DNA of 64,000 nt from contig NZ_JAUYQD010000009.1 in NCBI RefSeq assembly GCF_030697375.1, positions 62,001-126,000 on the forward strand, written 5' to 3'. Both the position numbers and the translations under genes were made by a program. This document shows positions 26,935 through 37,133 of this stretch, one piece after another. This DNA is from Rhodoferax sp. (lineage in GTDB: Bacteria > Pseudomonadota > Gammaproteobacteria > Burkholderiales > Burkholderiaceae_C). The notes under the pieces were generated by a model. It worked only from the letters and a program-made list of their open reading frames with translations. It was not told where the DNA came from and searched no databases. The number at the start of each line of letters is the position of its first letter. The stretch's first letter is position 1.

Positions 26935-28392
26935 TCAGTGGCTGGCCCGGATGACGGCATATTGGGTCCACTCGCCCCGCCGGAACAATACATTCAGGGG
27001 TTTGTTTTTGTCATGTTTGGCCAGTGCAGCATCAAAGTCCTTGACCGATACCACTTCATTATTGGCAACCGACAAAATCACGTCACCCTCACGCAGTCCG
27101 GCGCGCGCGGCCGCATCCACCACTCCTTCAACCTTGACCCCTCCTTTGACCTTGAGCTCTTTCTTTTGAGCCTCGGAAAGTTCACTCACAGCCAATCCAA
27201 AAATCTGCCCCGCCATTGACGCTTTGGGCTTCTCTTCCCGCGCCGAAGTTTTCACTGCCGCTTTGTCGGCTTCGATCTCAATAATTGAGACATTCAGCTC
27301 TTTCACTGCGCCACGTCGGAACACCGTCAGGGTGCTTTTGGTGCCGGGTTTGGTATTGCCCACCAAACGGGGCAAATCACTGGATTTCTCAATGGTTTTA
27401 CCTTCAAACCGGATGATGATGTCTCCCGCCTCCACCCCCGCCTTTTCAGCAGGAGAGCCCGCTTCAACACCACGAACCAGTGCACCGACCGGTTTTCCCA
27501 GTCCAATCGATTCGGAAACCTCTTTGCTGACCGACTCAATCTGCACGCCAATTCGTCCACGCGTCACCCGCCCCGAACTCCTCAGCTGGTCACTGACCCG
27601 TACCGCCTCATCCATGGGAATGGAGAAGGAAATTCCCATAGATCCACCAGAACGGGAGTAAATCTGGCTGTTGACACCCACGACCTCGCCACGCATATTG
27701 ATCAATGGTCCGCCGGAGTTGCCTGGATTGATGGCGACATCGGTCTGAATAAAGGGCAAATAATCGCCCGTGTCTCTTTGTTTCGCGCTGACAATGCCGG
27801 CCGTCACGGTGTTCTCCAGGCCAAAAGGTGATCCGATGGCGATGACCCATTCGCCCACCCGCAGGCGGCTCACGTCTCCCACTTTGATGGCAGGCAAGCC
27901 ATTGGCATCAATCTTGACCACGGCTACATCACTGCGCTTGTCGGCACCGATGATTTTGGCCTTGAACTCGCGCTTGTCCGTCAGTGTTACCAACACTTCA
28001 TCCGCGCCATCGACCACATGTGCATTGGTCATGATCAAACCATCCGGCGAAAGAATAAATCCAGAGCCCACACCGCGCGGCTGCTCCTCGTCCGGTTGAG
28101 GTCGGTTTTGCCTGGGCGGTTGGCGTGGCGTGTTTGGAATGGGTAAGCCAAAGCGCTTGAAAAATTCCAGCATTTCCTCTTCGCCTGGGGCCCCCTGCTG
28201 CGAACGATTGCCAACCCGCTCCAGCGTACGGATGTTGACCACCGAAGGCCCGACTTGGTCCACCAAATCAGTGAAGTCTGGAAGGCCACGCGTTTGCGCC
28301 ATTGCCGGTTGTGCTGGCAATACAGCGACAACTCCAGCAAAGGTAGCTGCCATGAAACAGGACTGCAGTGTTTTCATCAATCTACTTGTCAT
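26935..28392 (-). CDS. mucD: Periplasmic serine protease MucD/DegP family
   Basis: HtrA-family protease and chaperone that degrades misfolded envelope proteins and damps sigmaE signalling. 485 residues from MTSRLMKTLQ. The signal peptide cleaves after AMA at about 32. The catalytic triad is H125 (TNAHVVDG), D155 (RSDVAVV) and S226 (GNSGGPL). Two PDZ domains follow at about 280-370 and 390-480. It is the last gene of the rpoE-rseA-rseB-mucD operon, 71 bp after rseB, matching algT-mucABD of Pseudomonas. Confidence 0.95.
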   Translation of the reverse strand: MTSRLMKTLQSCFMAATFAGVVAVLPAQPAMAQTRGLPDFTDLVDQVGPSVVNIRTLERVGNRSQQGAPGEEEMLEFFKRFGLPIPNTPRQPPRQNRPQPDEEQPRGVGSGFILSPDGLIMTNAHVVDGADEVLVTLTDKREFKAKIIGADKRSDVAVVKIDANGLPAIKVGDVSRLRVGEWVIAIGSPFGLENTVTAGIVSAKQRDTGDYLPFIQTDVAINPGNSGGPLINMRGEVVGVNSQIYSRSGGSMGISFSIPMDEAVRVSDQLRSSGRVTRGRIGVQIESVSKEVSESIGLGKPVGALVRGVEAGSPAEKAGVEAGDIIIRFEGKTIEKSSDLPRLVGNTKPGTKSTLTVFRRGAVKELNVSIIEIEADKAAVKTSAREEKPKASMAGQIFGLAVSELSEAQKKELKVKGGVKVEGVVDAAARAGLREGDVILSVANNEVVSVKDFDAALAKHDKNKPLNVLFRRGEWTQYAVIRASH

Positions 28393-28463
28393 CGTATTTT
28401 CCCTATGCCCATAAGATTCATTTCGTTTCGCGATACTTCGCAAACAAACTCCCAGCTGATGTC

Positions 28464-29474
28464 TTATTTCGCGCGTTCAAGCCCCTGCGCAAAAAGACCC
28501 AATGTGGAAGACGGAACTTCACCAACCACAGTGAGCCACCAATCGCCCATGCGTTGGGTCAATATATGGGTCACCCCACCCATCTCCGTCACGCCTTCTC
28601 GAACATGGTTATGGCGATCAAACGTTTCAACGAACAACGATACCGTCGCCAACCCATCCGAGAACATCCACTGCATGGGTTTCACGACGGCATTGGACGC
28701 CTTGGCTGACGCCACAACGGGGCGTTCGTAGCAACCGACCGGTTTGAATCCTGGCACCACCTTGTGCATGGCCCAACCGAGTCGATTCGCCGTTGTCTTT
28801 TGCAAATCAGGACGCTCCAGCCGATAGCCCTGCGTGTTATCCATCATTTGGGACAATGTACCCATACTCACCGCGGCATCGAGCTGCAACTCAGAAAACG
28901 CCGCCTGCTCAATCACCTGGCCATGAAGGTCCAGCGTCTGCAATTGAATGACCAGACCGGTCTTTTTCTCACTCCAAATGCGATAGCCGTAGCGCAAATT
29001 GTCTTTGGGACGCAGTTGCAGCACATCGGCATCGAAACCTGCAACACGCTCCGTCCCTTGGACCTTGAGTTGGTAGAGTTGACCTATGTCGGTATCATTT
29101 GATTTGAGCAAGTTGGGAAACAAGCCCAAAGACTCACGCTGCTCCACCACCGCCACCTTGGATTGCGGAAAGAAAGTGACGACATGTGCATTGCGCCGAA
29201 AAATTGCACGCGGAGTACCGCTGAGGGACTCCACCCGCTCCATTTGCTGCGTGCCATCGCAAACATGCCAAATTTTCGCGCTGGCCATGCTGCCACCTGC
29301 CGACACAACAAATGTTCCCGAGTAAGCACGGTGCCCCGACGCTTCATGCATGCGAAGCAACCAAGTGTTTACGGACGTTTCGGCTACCGCAGTTTGAGCC
29401 CAAACTGGGCCATATACCAGCCCAAAGCACGAAACCACCGCAAAAAACAACCGAACGCTCGTCAAGCACTTCAC
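28464..29474 (-). CDS. rseB: Sigma-E regulatory protein RseB/MucB
   Basis: Periplasmic protein that binds RseA and shields it from DegS until lipopolysaccharide or mislocalised lipoproteins release it. 336 residues with a signal peptide ending VWA at about 26. MucB/RseB N-terminal domain (about 35-215; YSGTFVVSAGGSMASAKIWH, RRNAHVVTFFPQSKV) and C-terminal domain (about 235-330). The ATG overlaps the rseA stop (ATGA), so RseA and RseB are translationally coupled. Confidence 0.92.
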   Translation of the reverse strand: MKCLTSVRLFFAVVSCFGLVYGPVWAQTAVAETSVNTWLLRMHEASGHRAYSGTFVVSAGGSMASAKIWHVCDGTQQMERVESLSGTPRAIFRRNAHVVTFFPQSKVAVVEQRESLGLFPNLLKSNDTDIGQLYQLKVQGTERVAGFDADVLQLRPKDNLRYGYRIWSEKKTGLVIQLQTLDLHGQVIEQAAFSELQLDAAVSMGTLSQMMDNTQGYRLERPDLQKTTANRLGWAMHKVVPGFKPVGCYERPVVASAKASNAVVKPMQWMFSDGLATVSLFVETFDRHNHVREGVTEMGGVTHILTQRMGDWWLTVVGEVPSSTLGLFAQGLERAK

Positions 29475-30097
29475 CGTGTGGGCCCCTCATAGGTTGCGTT
29501 TCGTAAAAAACCCGCAGGCATCTGCAGAGCGGAATGCCCTGCGAGTTGTTGGTGGGCCAACAACAATTCGTCCAATCGAGGATCACGCACCATCACGCCG
29601 GTTTCCGCCACTTCGACAGCAAGCAACGGCGTTTGTGTTGCACGCGCAGGAACCATGGACAACCGCCCAGTGTTCTGAATGGTTGACTGATCCCACAAGC
29701 CCAGCACAGCGGATACCACCACGCTCGCGACAGCGGCCCAAGTTTTCCAGTGAAATACGCTTTCGTTGGCGCTGGGTGAAACTGCCACCAGCGGCACACA
29801 AGCACGCTCCACCCCAAGGCTATCTTCAGGTACCTGCCCCTCCTTGCCAACCGGTCGCTGCTCTACCTCTAACGCCAAACGTTGTGTAAATCGGTCCAAA
29901 AACGCCAAATCGCGGCCTGAAGGCGCCAACTCCGGGCTGCGCAGCACGTCACCCACCACATGGTAGGCCAGCCAAGTCTGCGCGGAGTCCGGGTCTAAAG
30001 ACACGTCCGTCACCGCTTGGACGAATTGAGCGCCCTCCAATTGACCATCGGTCAAAGCAGAAATCCGTTCAGCGGACAAAAAATTTGCTTCTTTCAT
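29471..30097 (-). CDS. rseA: Anti-sigma-E factor RseA/MucA
   Basis: 208 residues. The N-terminal cytoplasmic anti-sigma domain (about 8-75; ISALTDGQLEGAQF, WLAYHVVGDVLRS) is followed by one membrane segment (about 110-128, WAAVASVVVSAVLGLW) and a periplasmic tail. I chose the ATG at 30097 because GAGGT lies 9 bp upstream; a GTG at 30112 overlapping the rpoE stop (GTGA) is the alternative. Released sigmaE after DegS/RseP cleavage is the family mechanism. Confidence 0.9.
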   Translation of the reverse strand: MKEANFLSAERISALTDGQLEGAQFVQAVTDVSLDPDSAQTWLAYHVVGDVLRSPELAPSGRDLAFLDRFTQRLALEVEQRPVGKEGQVPEDSLGVERACVPLVAVSPSANESVFHWKTWAAVASVVVSAVLGLWDQSTIQNTGRLSMVPARATQTPLLAVEVAETGVMVRDPRLDELLLAHQQLAGHSALQMPAGFLRNATYEGPTR

Positions 30098-30108
30098 AGG
30101 GAAATACC

Positions 30109-30732
30109 TCACCAGCGCTTGCCCATCTGGTTTTCTAATAGCGGCCTTACTTTGATCGATATAGCCTCACGGGCACGAAAAATCCGTGATCGCACGGTCC
30201 CAATGGGACACCCCATCACCGCAGAAATTTCTTCATAACTCAAGCCTTCAATCTCACGCAAAGTAACCGCCTGTCTCAAATCATGCGGCAAGTCATCCAA
30301 CGCCATGTTGACTACGCCTGCAATTTCTTTGGCGGCCAACACTGATTCTGGCGTTTCCTCTGAAATTAGTTCTTCTTTTCGCCATGAAGTTTCATCTTCA
30401 TCTTCGGAGGCAAGAAAACTCTCAGAAACGGTGAGGTCCCGCTTGAGTTTGAGCAACGATTTTTTTGCTGTATTGACCGCAATACGGTACAGCCAGGTGT
30501 AGAACTGGGCGTCGCCCCGAAACTGATGCAAGGCACGATAGGCTTGGATAAATGTTTCCTGGGCAATATCTTCCACCAGATCCACATCACGCACCATCCG
30601 GCCAATGAGCCGTTGAATACGCCGCTGGTACTTCACCACCAGCAAGCCATAAGCACGCTGATCACCCGCCACGGTGCGCTGCACGAGCAACACATCCGAA
30701 TCCTGGGGTGCGATCACCGACGCTTGACTCAC
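30109..30732 (-). CDS. rpoE: RNA polymerase sigma-E factor
   Basis: ECF sigma factor for envelope stress. 207 residues. Region 2 at about 25-95 (YQRRIQRLIGRMVRD, DLVEDIAQETFIQAYRALHQFRGDAQFYTWLYRIAVNTAKK), linker, region 4 at about 140-195 (DLRQAVTLREIEGLSYEEISAVMGCPIGTVRSRIFRAREAI). The ATG overlaps the upstream YgfX-like gene (ATGA). Order and overlaps match the standard sigmaE operon. No clear autoregulatory GGAACTT promoter is visible just upstream. Confidence 0.96.
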   Translation of the reverse strand: MSQASVIAPQDSDVLLVQRTVAGDQRAYGLLVVKYQRRIQRLIGRMVRDVDLVEDIAQETFIQAYRALHQFRGDAQFYTWLYRIAVNTAKKSLLKLKRDLTVSESFLASEDEDETSWRKEELISEETPESVLAAKEIAGVVNMALDDLPHDLRQAVTLREIEGLSYEEISAVMGCPIGTVRSRIFRAREAISIKVRPLLENQMGKRW

Positions 30733-31202
30733 ACATCCTCCTCAAGTGCCATGGCTGCATCTGCTTTGCCATGTGCACCCGATGATCTTTGGCGTCCGAC
30801 CACCGCCCGTCGCAAGGCGCGCCATTGCACGCCTACAGGCTCGGGCTGCTCAAGCCACAGCCATACCGGTGGATTGGTGTCATCACGCACACATACCAGC
30901 AACACGCTTTGAAAATCCAACAGCACCTTCAGGCGGCACTGGACTGAATCTTCCCGGCCAGACCAATGCCAGTGCTGCCCGTCCCACTGCAAACACCCCG
31001 TTGGAGATTGTTGCCAGCCGCGCAAAGACAGAACGCCGGCCCCAAGCAAAGCTGCCATAACAACAGCATCAAGCACCCAACTCGACCGGCCATGGGCCAG
31101 GGCCAACGATGCTGACAACCCCAGCGACCAGAGAAAGACGATCACCTGCATATGCCAGCGTGATCTTGCGACCCCATAGCTAACTGCGGGTGCCCTGTGC
31201 AT
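30729..31202 (-). CDS. YgfX/CptA-like two-helix membrane protein upstream of rpoE
   Basis: 157 residues. Two hydrophobic segments (about 18-36 and 44-60), then a Trp-rich cytoplasmic region (LQWDGQHWHWSG) and a C-terminal VWLWLEQPEPVGVQWRALRRAVV that resembles the YgfX (CptA) family pattern of a Leu/Trp strand followed by W/F-R-x-LR. The match is by eye. E. coli ygfX pairs with sdhE, absent here; instead the gene overlaps rpoE by 4 bp, implying coupled translation. A role in sigmaE control or envelope state is inferred only from position. Confidence 0.5.
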   Translation of the reverse strand: MHRAPAVSYGVARSRWHMQVIVFLWSLGLSASLALAHGRSSWVLDAVVMAALLGAGVLSLRGWQQSPTGCLQWDGQHWHWSGREDSVQCRLKVLLDFQSVLLVCVRDDTNPPVWLWLEQPEPVGVQWRALRRAVVGRQRSSGAHGKADAAMALEEDV

Positions 31203-31228
31203 AGGCCTGGAGCAATGGCGCCAGAGAA

Positions 31229-32473
31229 TCAGATGCGCTTGAAAACCAGTGTGCCGTTGGTTCCGCCAAAACCAAAATTATTCTTAACCGCCACCTCAAT
31301 GCGCATGTCGCGCGCCACGTTGGCGCAATAGTCCAAATCGCACTCTGGGTCTTGGTTAAAAATATTGATGGTGGGTGGACTTTTTTGGTTGTAAAGCGCC
31401 AGTATCGTAAATACCGACTCCACACCTCCAGCACCTCCCAACAGATGCCCCGTCATGGACTTGGTGGAGTTCACGACAATTTTCTTGGAATGGTCACCCA
31501 ATGCCGCCTTGATGGCATTGGTTTCATTGAGATCCCCCAGCGGCGTGGATGTGCCATGGGCATTCAAATAATCTACCTGGTCTGCATTCACACCGGCATT
31601 GCGCATGGCGCTAAGCATGGCGCGACGTGGGCCATCCATATTGGGGGCCGTCATGTGACCGGCATCCGCGCTCATGCCGAAGCCAGCCAGCTCCGCATAA
31701 ATTTTGGCCCCACGGGCCTTGGCATGCTCATACTCTTCGAGCACCACCACACCGCCGCCTTCACCCAAAACAAAACCATCGCGGTCCTTGTCCCAGGGGC
31801 GCGAAGCCGTGGCAGGATCATCGTTGCGCGTGCTCAAAGCACGCATGGCAGCGAAACCGCCAATTCCCAAAGGCGAAACCGTGGCTTCCGAACCGCCAGC
31901 CACCATGACATCGGCGTCACCGTATTCGATCATGCGTCCAGCTTCGCCGATACAGTGCAAACCGGTGGTGCAAGCGGTCACAATGGCGATGTTGGGCCCC
32001 TTGAAACCAAAACGCATGGACACATGGCCCGCAGTCATATTGATAATGGTTGAAGGCACAAAAAATGGCGATATGCGCCTTGCACCCCGGTTGGTGTACT
32101 CGGTATGCATGCCTTCAATCATGGGCAAACCACCAATACCCGAGCCAATGACACAGCCAATTCGGGTGGACTCTTCTTCACCCAGCGCATCCCCCGTGGG
32201 CAAGCCAGCATCGGCAACAGCCTGCACTGCCGCAGCAATTCCGTAATGGATAAACGTATCCATCGTGCGGGCTTCTTTGGGCGAAATATAGGAATCAAGG
32301 TCAAAATTGCGAACCTCACCGGCAATTTTGCAGGCGAAAGCGGACGCATCAAACCGGGTAATCAGGTCAATACCGGACTTGCCAGCCAGCAGATTTGACC
32401 ATGCCTCTTCAACCGTATTTCCTACGGGGCTGACACAACCTAGACCGGTGACAACAACGCGACGACGGGACAT
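31229..32473 (-). CDS. fabF: 3-oxoacyl-ACP synthase II
   Basis: Elongating condensing enzyme of fatty acid synthesis, responsible for temperature control of unsaturated chains in E. coli. 414 residues. Catalytic Cys C168 in [10 protein letters not shown], His in [11 protein letters not shown] and His in [15 protein letters not shown]. Thiolase fold with no insertion. It is 140 bp after acpP and 26 bp before the YgfX-like gene, so read-through into the sigmaE operon is possible. Confidence 0.96.
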   Translation of the reverse strand: MSRRRVVVTGLGCVSPVGNTVEEAWSNLLAGKSGIDLITRFDASAFACKIAGEVRNFDLDSYISPKEARTMDTFIHYGIAAAVQAVADAGLPTGDALGEEESTRIGCVIGSGIGGLPMIEGMHTEYTNRGARRISPFFVPSTIINMTAGHVSMRFGFKGPNIAIVTACTTGLHCIGEAGRMIEYGDADVMVAGGSEATVSPLGIGGFAAMRALSTRNDDPATASRPWDKDRDGFVLGEGGGVVVLEEYEHAKARGAKIYAELAGFGMSADAGHMTAPNMDGPRRAMLSAMRNAGVNADQVDYLNAHGTSTPLGDLNETNAIKAALGDHSKKIVVNSTKSMTGHLLGGAGGVESVFTILALYNQKSPPTINIFNQDPECDLDYCANVARDMRIEVAVKNNFGFGGTNGTLVFKRI

Positions 32474-32613
32474 AGAAATAAATTTTCAGTAGTTCGTCAA
32501 TGAAATGCCGTTGGATACGGCGTGTGAGATGGCGATACCAAAGAGCCTGCGGGCGGTGGCATAGCCAACTCGCCAGCGCAGATCTTTGCTACACCCAAGT
32601 GCCCTGATGCGAA

Positions 32614-32889
<276 letters not shown>

Positions 32890-32957
32890 TTACCCGGGCT
32901 TAGAAAATTTTCCCTAACCAGGTGGCCGAACGGACAAATCGGCCTGATTCTCAATTC

Positions 32958-33704
32958 TTACATGTACATGCCACCGTTGACGTGCAATTCCTGCCCCGTC
33001 ACGTAACTTGCCAGCGGCGACGCCAGGTAGACCACTGCATTGGCGATGTCGGCTGGTTTGCCGAGATGGCCCATCGGGATTTGACCCAGCAAGGCTTTTT
33101 GCTGGTCTTCGGACAAACTTGCCGTCATATCGGTTTCGATGAAACCCGGCGCCACACAATTGACCGTGATATTACGGGATCCCAATTCACGCGCCAATGC
33201 GCGGGTCATGCCCGCCACACCGGCTTTGGCCGCAGCGTAATTGGCCTGGCCTGGGTTGCCCGAAGCACCAACCACCGAGGTGATGTTGATGATGCGACCA
33301 TAGCGTTGTTTCATCATGGCACGCATCACCGCACGGCTCATGCGAAACACACCCTTGAGATTGGTATCCAAGACAGCATCCCAGTCGTCGTCCTTCATGC
33401 GCATGGCCAAGGTGTCACGGGTAATACCTGCGTTGTTAACCAACACCTGTAAACCGCCCCACTCCTTGACAACAGCCTCCACCAACGCCTCGCCAGCGGA
33501 ACCGTTCGTCACATCCAACGTACGGCCCGAGCAGCCCTCAAACGCAGCCAAGGTCTCTTGGATTTTGACCGCTCCCGCGTCCGTGGTAGCGGTACCAACC
33601 ACTCTGAGACCTTTGCGGGCCAATTCCAGCGCAATAGCGGCACCAATACCGCGCGAAGCGCCTGTTACCAGTGCTACTTGTCCTTCAAACTTGATTTCGC
33701 TCAT
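32958..33704 (-). CDS. fabG: 3-oxoacyl-ACP reductase
   Basis: NADPH-dependent short-chain dehydrogenase, 248 residues. Cofactor loop TGASRGIGAAIA at 14-25, catalytic S143, Y156 and K160 (YAAAK), NAGITRD near 91. The start codon overlaps the fabD stop by 4 bp. Confidence 0.96.
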   Translation of the reverse strand: MSEIKFEGQVALVTGASRGIGAAIALELARKGLRVVGTATTDAGAVKIQETLAAFEGCSGRTLDVTNGSAGEALVEAVVKEWGGLQVLVNNAGITRDTLAMRMKDDDWDAVLDTNLKGVFRMSRAVMRAMMKQRYGRIINITSVVGASGNPGQANYAAAKAGVAGMTRALARELGSRNITVNCVAPGFIETDMTASLSEDQQKALLGQIPMGHLGKPADIANAVVYLASPLASYVTGQELHVNGGMYM

Positions 33705-34651
33705 GCCAACAGCCCTTTTACATCTTCCATGCTGGCCCTATCAAACAAGGCTGCACCCGTCATTTCCACATCAATGCGCTTCACCATCCCGGCCAACACC
33801 TTGCCAGGTCCGCATTCCACCACGGTATGCAAACCACGCGCTTTGATGGCCTGCACACACTCGACCCACCGCACCGGGCCAAAAGCCTGGCGGTACAACG
33901 CATCCCGCAGACGGTCTGCTTCCGTCTCTACGGCAACGTCAATATTGTTGATCAAGGCAATTTGTGGTGTGGCAAACGCAATCGCCTTCAAGCGCTCTTT
34001 CAATTTCTCTGCAGCTGGCTTCATCAAACTGGAGTGAAACGGAGCAGAAACAGGCAATGGCAAAGCGCGCTTGGCACCGCTGGCCTTCAGAACTTCACAC
34101 GCTTTCTCCACTGCGGCCTTGCTACCCGCAATCACCGTTTGGGCCGGGTCATTGAAATTCACCGCCTCCACGACCTCGAAAGATCCGGAACCAAAGGAGG
34201 CTGTTACCTCAGCACATCCCGCTGCAACCCGCACCGCATCCATGCCCAAAATGGCTGCCATTGCCCCTACGCCCACCGGCACCGCCTCTTGCATGGCCTG
34301 TGCGCGCAAGCGCACCAAAGGCGCCGCTTGCGCCAAGGTCAGGGCACCCGCAGCCACCAGGGCCGAATACTCTCCCAACGAATGCCCCGCCACCGCAGCG
34401 GGCGCAACGCCAACCTCGGACATCCACACGCGGTAGGCCGCCACCCCCGCCACCAACATCACGGGCTGGGTATTGGTCGTGAGCGCCAAAGCCTCTTTGG
34501 GACCTTCATGAATTAGCTTGGCCACATCCTCACCCAAGGCTTCGGATGCTTCATTCAATGTTTGCACCACCACAGGGTGATCACCCCAGGCGTCCAGCAT
34601 GCCCACCGACTGAGAGCCCTGGCCCGGAAATACGAAAGCAAAATTTTTCAT
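33701..34651 (-). CDS. fabD: Malonyl-CoA:ACP transacylase
   Basis: Loads malonyl groups on ACP. 316 residues. N-terminal FVFPGQGSQSVGML, nucleophile S91 in GHSLGEYSALVAAGAL, catalytic His in PFHSSLM near 205. Overlaps fabG (ATGA). The 51 bp before it, up to the fabH stop, are occupied by dispersed repeat E. Confidence 0.96.
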   Translation of the reverse strand: MKNFAFVFPGQGSQSVGMLDAWGDHPVVVQTLNEASEALGEDVAKLIHEGPKEALALTTNTQPVMLVAGVAAYRVWMSEVGVAPAAVAGHSLGEYSALVAAGALTLAQAAPLVRLRAQAMQEAVPVGVGAMAAILGMDAVRVAAGCAEVTASFGSGSFEVVEAVNFNDPAQTVIAGSKAAVEKACEVLKASGAKRALPLPVSAPFHSSLMKPAAEKLKERLKAIAFATPQIALINNIDVAVETEADRLRDALYRQAFGPVRWVECVQAIKARGLHTVVECGPGKVLAGMVKRIDVEMTGAALFDRASMEDVKGLLA

Positions 34652-34659
34652 GGATTAAC

Positions 34660-34719
34660 TAATCAAAAAGGGCACTAGCCCTTATAGATACTGCGCAAGC
34701 AGCTACAAATTAAGGAGCA
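34660..34719 (-). repeat. Dispersed 60-bp repeat, copy E
   Basis: On the minus strand TGCTCCTTAATTTGTAGCTG, CTTGCGCA, then ATAAGGGCTAGTGCCCTTTT. Its head encodes the last residues (LLNL) and TAG stop of fabH; the rest fills the fabH-fabD gap. GGGCTAGTGCCC forms a small hairpin. Confidence 0.75.
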
Positions 34720-35680
34720 CCGCACCCCAGGTAAAACCACCCCCGACGCCTTCCAGCAAAAGGGTTTCGCCGCGCTTGACTTTGCCGCTGCGCACCGCCG
34801 AATCCAGCGCCAGCGGAATGGAGGCTGCGGACGTATTGCCATGCTGGTCCACCGTGACCACGACCTTGTCCATCGACAATTTGAGTCGCTTGGCGGTGCT
34901 TTGCATGATGCGTATATTGGCCTGGTGCGGAATCAACCAGTCGATGTCCGCAGCGGTCTTGCCGGCTTTTTCCAGTGCTGCACGGGCTGTATCTTCCAAC
35001 ACCCCAACAGCCAGTTTGAACACCGCTTGACCATCCATTTTGAGCAAAGGATCACCCAGAACAGCGCCACCAGACACATGCCCGGGAACACACAAAATAT
35101 CGACGTGTTTACCGTCCGCATGCAGGTCACTGGCGAGAATTCCCGGTGTATCGGACGCTTCCAGCACTACGGCACCCGCACCATCACCAAACAAAACGCA
35201 AGTGGTACGGTCGGTAAAATCAAGAATACGGGAAAAAACCTCGGCGCCAATGACCAAAGCCCGGTTGGCAGCCCCCGTTTGAATCATGGCGTCTGCAATG
35301 CTCAAGGCATAAATAAATCCACTGCACACGGCTTGCACATCAAATGCAGGGCAACCGTTGGCACCCAACTTATTTTGAAGTATGCAGGCTGTTGACGGAA
35401 ACACCATATCCGGTGTGGACGTTGCAACAATGAGGAGGTCTATATCTTGGGCACTGCACCCAGCGGCTTGCAACGCATTTTTGGCGGCTTCCAAGCCTAA
35501 GTCACTGCTAAAAACTCCAGCGTCTGCGAAATGCCGGGCGCGGATGCCGGTGCGCTCGACAATCCAGTCATCCGACGTTTCAATTCCTTTGGCGGCCAGC
35601 GCGGCAACCAAATCGGAATTGGTCAGCTTGCGGGGTGGCAAATAGCTGCCAGTGCCTGTAATTCGCGAATATCGTCTCAT
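34703..35680 (-). CDS. fabH: 3-oxoacyl-ACP synthase III
   Basis: Starts fatty acid synthesis by condensing acetyl-CoA with malonyl-ACP. 325 residues. Catalytic C119 (DVQAVCSGF), His in [11 protein letters not shown], Asn in [13 protein letters not shown]. Ends [13 protein letters not shown]; the last codons coincide with the head of repeat copy E, although the end WGAxLL is usual for the family. Start overlaps the plsX stop (ATGA). Confidence 0.96.
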   Translation of the reverse strand: MRRYSRITGTGSYLPPRKLTNSDLVAALAAKGIETSDDWIVERTGIRARHFADAGVFSSDLGLEAAKNALQAAGCSAQDIDLLIVATSTPDMVFPSTACILQNKLGANGCPAFDVQAVCSGFIYALSIADAMIQTGAANRALVIGAEVFSRILDFTDRTTCVLFGDGAGAVVLEASDTPGILASDLHADGKHVDILCVPGHVSGGAVLGDPLLKMDGQAVFKLAVGVLEDTARAALEKAGKTAADIDWLIPHQANIRIMQSTAKRLKLSMDKVVVTVDQHGNTSAASIPLALDSAVRSGKVKRGETLLLEGVGGGFTWGAVLLNL

Positions 35681-36732
35681 GGTATGGGCTGTTGACTCCC
35701 GCCCGGTGAACGCTCACCGTCAGCAAGCGCCAAAAGAGGGGCTACGTGGGCAATGCGGACCCGAACACGGTCAAGCAAGTTGTTTCGGGCTGCATCATAC
35801 GCCCGGTTCAAGGCGTTCCCAAACGCCAAGACATCTGCCGAGCCATGGCTCTTGAATACCAAGCCCCGCAAGCCAAGCAAAGCCACACCGTTGTAGCGAC
35901 GGTGATCAATCCTGCTTTTTAGTGCATTTAAAACAGAATAAGCAACAATTGCCGAAAATTTCGTGAAGATATTGCGAGAAAATTCCGCCTTCAAAAAGGC
36001 ACCAATCATGGAAGCCAGGCCTTCACCGGTTTTCAATGCGACATTGCCAACAAAGCCATCACATACCACGATATCAACCGTTCCCTTGAAAATGTCATTG
36101 CCTTCGACATTGCCAAAGAAGTTCAAATCGCCGGACTGGGCTGCGGATCGAAGCAACTCACCCGCCTTCTTGATAACCTCATTGCCTTTGATGGCTTCTT
36201 CCCCAATATTGAGAAGGCCTACCGTGGGCGACTCTTCACCCTTCTGCACCGACACCAAAGCAGAGCCCATGACTGCAAACTGCAGCAGGTGTAAGGCAGA
36301 GCAATCCACATTGGCACCCAGATCCAGAACGGTGGTGGCTCCACCCAATACATTGGGAATTTGACCGGCAAGCGCGGGACGCTCTATGCCATCCAGAGTC
36401 TTCAACACGTAGCGAGAAATAGCCATCAACGCGCCGGTATTGCCGGCAGACACAGCGGCTTGGGCATGGCCATCCTTCACCTGCTGAACCGCCACCCGCA
36501 TGGAGGAGTCTTTTTTCTTGCGCAAAGCAATTTCCAGCGGATCATCCATGGTGACCACTTCACTGGCAGGCACAATCCTCGCCCGAGGATGCACAAACCC
36601 ATCAATCTGGTCAGGCAAACCCACCAGAATCAAGGACGCGTCGGCATTTTGTTCAAGGAAAAGCCTGCAAGCAGGCAAGGTGACTTGGGGGCCGTGATCA
36701 CCCCCCATGCAGTCAACAGCGATTGTGATCAT
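35677..36732 (-). CDS. plsX: Phosphate acyltransferase PlsX
   Basis: Makes acyl-phosphate from acyl-ACP for phospholipid synthesis. 351 residues, N-terminus [15 protein letters not shown] and [29 protein letters not shown] near 95. The proline- and serine-rich extreme C-terminus (about 340-351) is unconserved. It follows rpmF across a hairpin and couples to fabH. Confidence 0.96.
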   Translation of the reverse strand: MITIAVDCMGGDHGPQVTLPACRLFLEQNADASLILVGLPDQIDGFVHPRARIVPASEVVTMDDPLEIALRKKKDSSMRVAVQQVKDGHAQAAVSAGNTGALMAISRYVLKTLDGIERPALAGQIPNVLGGATTVLDLGANVDCSALHLLQFAVMGSALVSVQKGEESPTVGLLNIGEEAIKGNEVIKKAGELLRSAAQSGDLNFFGNVEGNDIFKGTVDIVVCDGFVGNVALKTGEGLASMIGAFLKAEFSRNIFTKFSAIVAYSVLNALKSRIDHRRYNGVALLGLRGLVFKSHGSADVLAFGNALNRAYDAARNNLLDRVRVRIAHVAPLLALADGERSPGGSQQPIP

Positions 36733-36788
36733 GGGGCAGCCACCCGAAAATGAGAAAAATCAAACAAACCCTGAGGCCAAAAATGAGA

Positions 36789-36825
36789 AAAGCCCGTCGC
36801 TACAGTGCCTGTAGCTTCGGGCTTT
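36789..36825 (-). terminator. Hairpin between rpmF and plsX, partial terminator or attenuator
   Basis: On the minus strand AAAGCCCG-AA-GCTACAG-GCA-CTGTAGC-GA-CGGGCTTT, two stem blocks with a small internal mismatch, then CTCATTTTT. The U-tract is offset, so partial read-through into the fab genes is likely. Confidence 0.6.
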
Positions 36826-36841
36826 ACGAGAACAGCGATGT

Positions 36842-37024
36842 TCAGGCTTCAGATTTCGTCTTCAGCACCTTGCGTCCACGGTAAAAACCGGTAGGGCTGA
36901 TGTGGTGACGCAGGTGGGTTTCACCCGTGGTGGACTCTACTGCAATGCCTGGGACAACCAGAGCATTGTGTGAACGGTGCATACCGCGCTTGGAAGGTGA
37001 TTTTTTGTTTTGTTGAACAGCCAT
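36842..37024 (-). CDS. rpmF: 50S ribosomal protein L32
   Basis: 60 residues, [22 protein letters not shown], typical of the cysteine-free L32 form. The start is fixed by family alignment; an open frame 10 codons longer is not used. Between yceD and plsX, the conserved bacterial order. Confidence 0.97.
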   Translation of the reverse strand: MAVQQNKKSPSKRGMHRSHNALVVPGIAVESTTGETHLRHHISPTGFYRGRKVLKTKSEA

Positions 37025-37133
37025 GATTCGCTCCTGAGCGAAAGTGCTGCACAAACGGCAACACTTGAAGGGTTAGTAAAAGCGCGATTGGTTCAGCGCG
37101 CGAAGCCTCAAATTATAGCCCAAAGCGGCAAGC

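Noticed and set aside
28511..28535. Second GGAACTT (inside rseB) as a sigmaE promoter
   Set aside because: No GTC/TCT-type -10 at 15-16 bp and it is antisense within a gene.
31160..31205. CATAGCTAACTGCGGGTGCC near the YgfX-like gene start as another repeat copy
   Set aside because: No TTT/TGCT head at the required spacing; similarity limited to a few bases.
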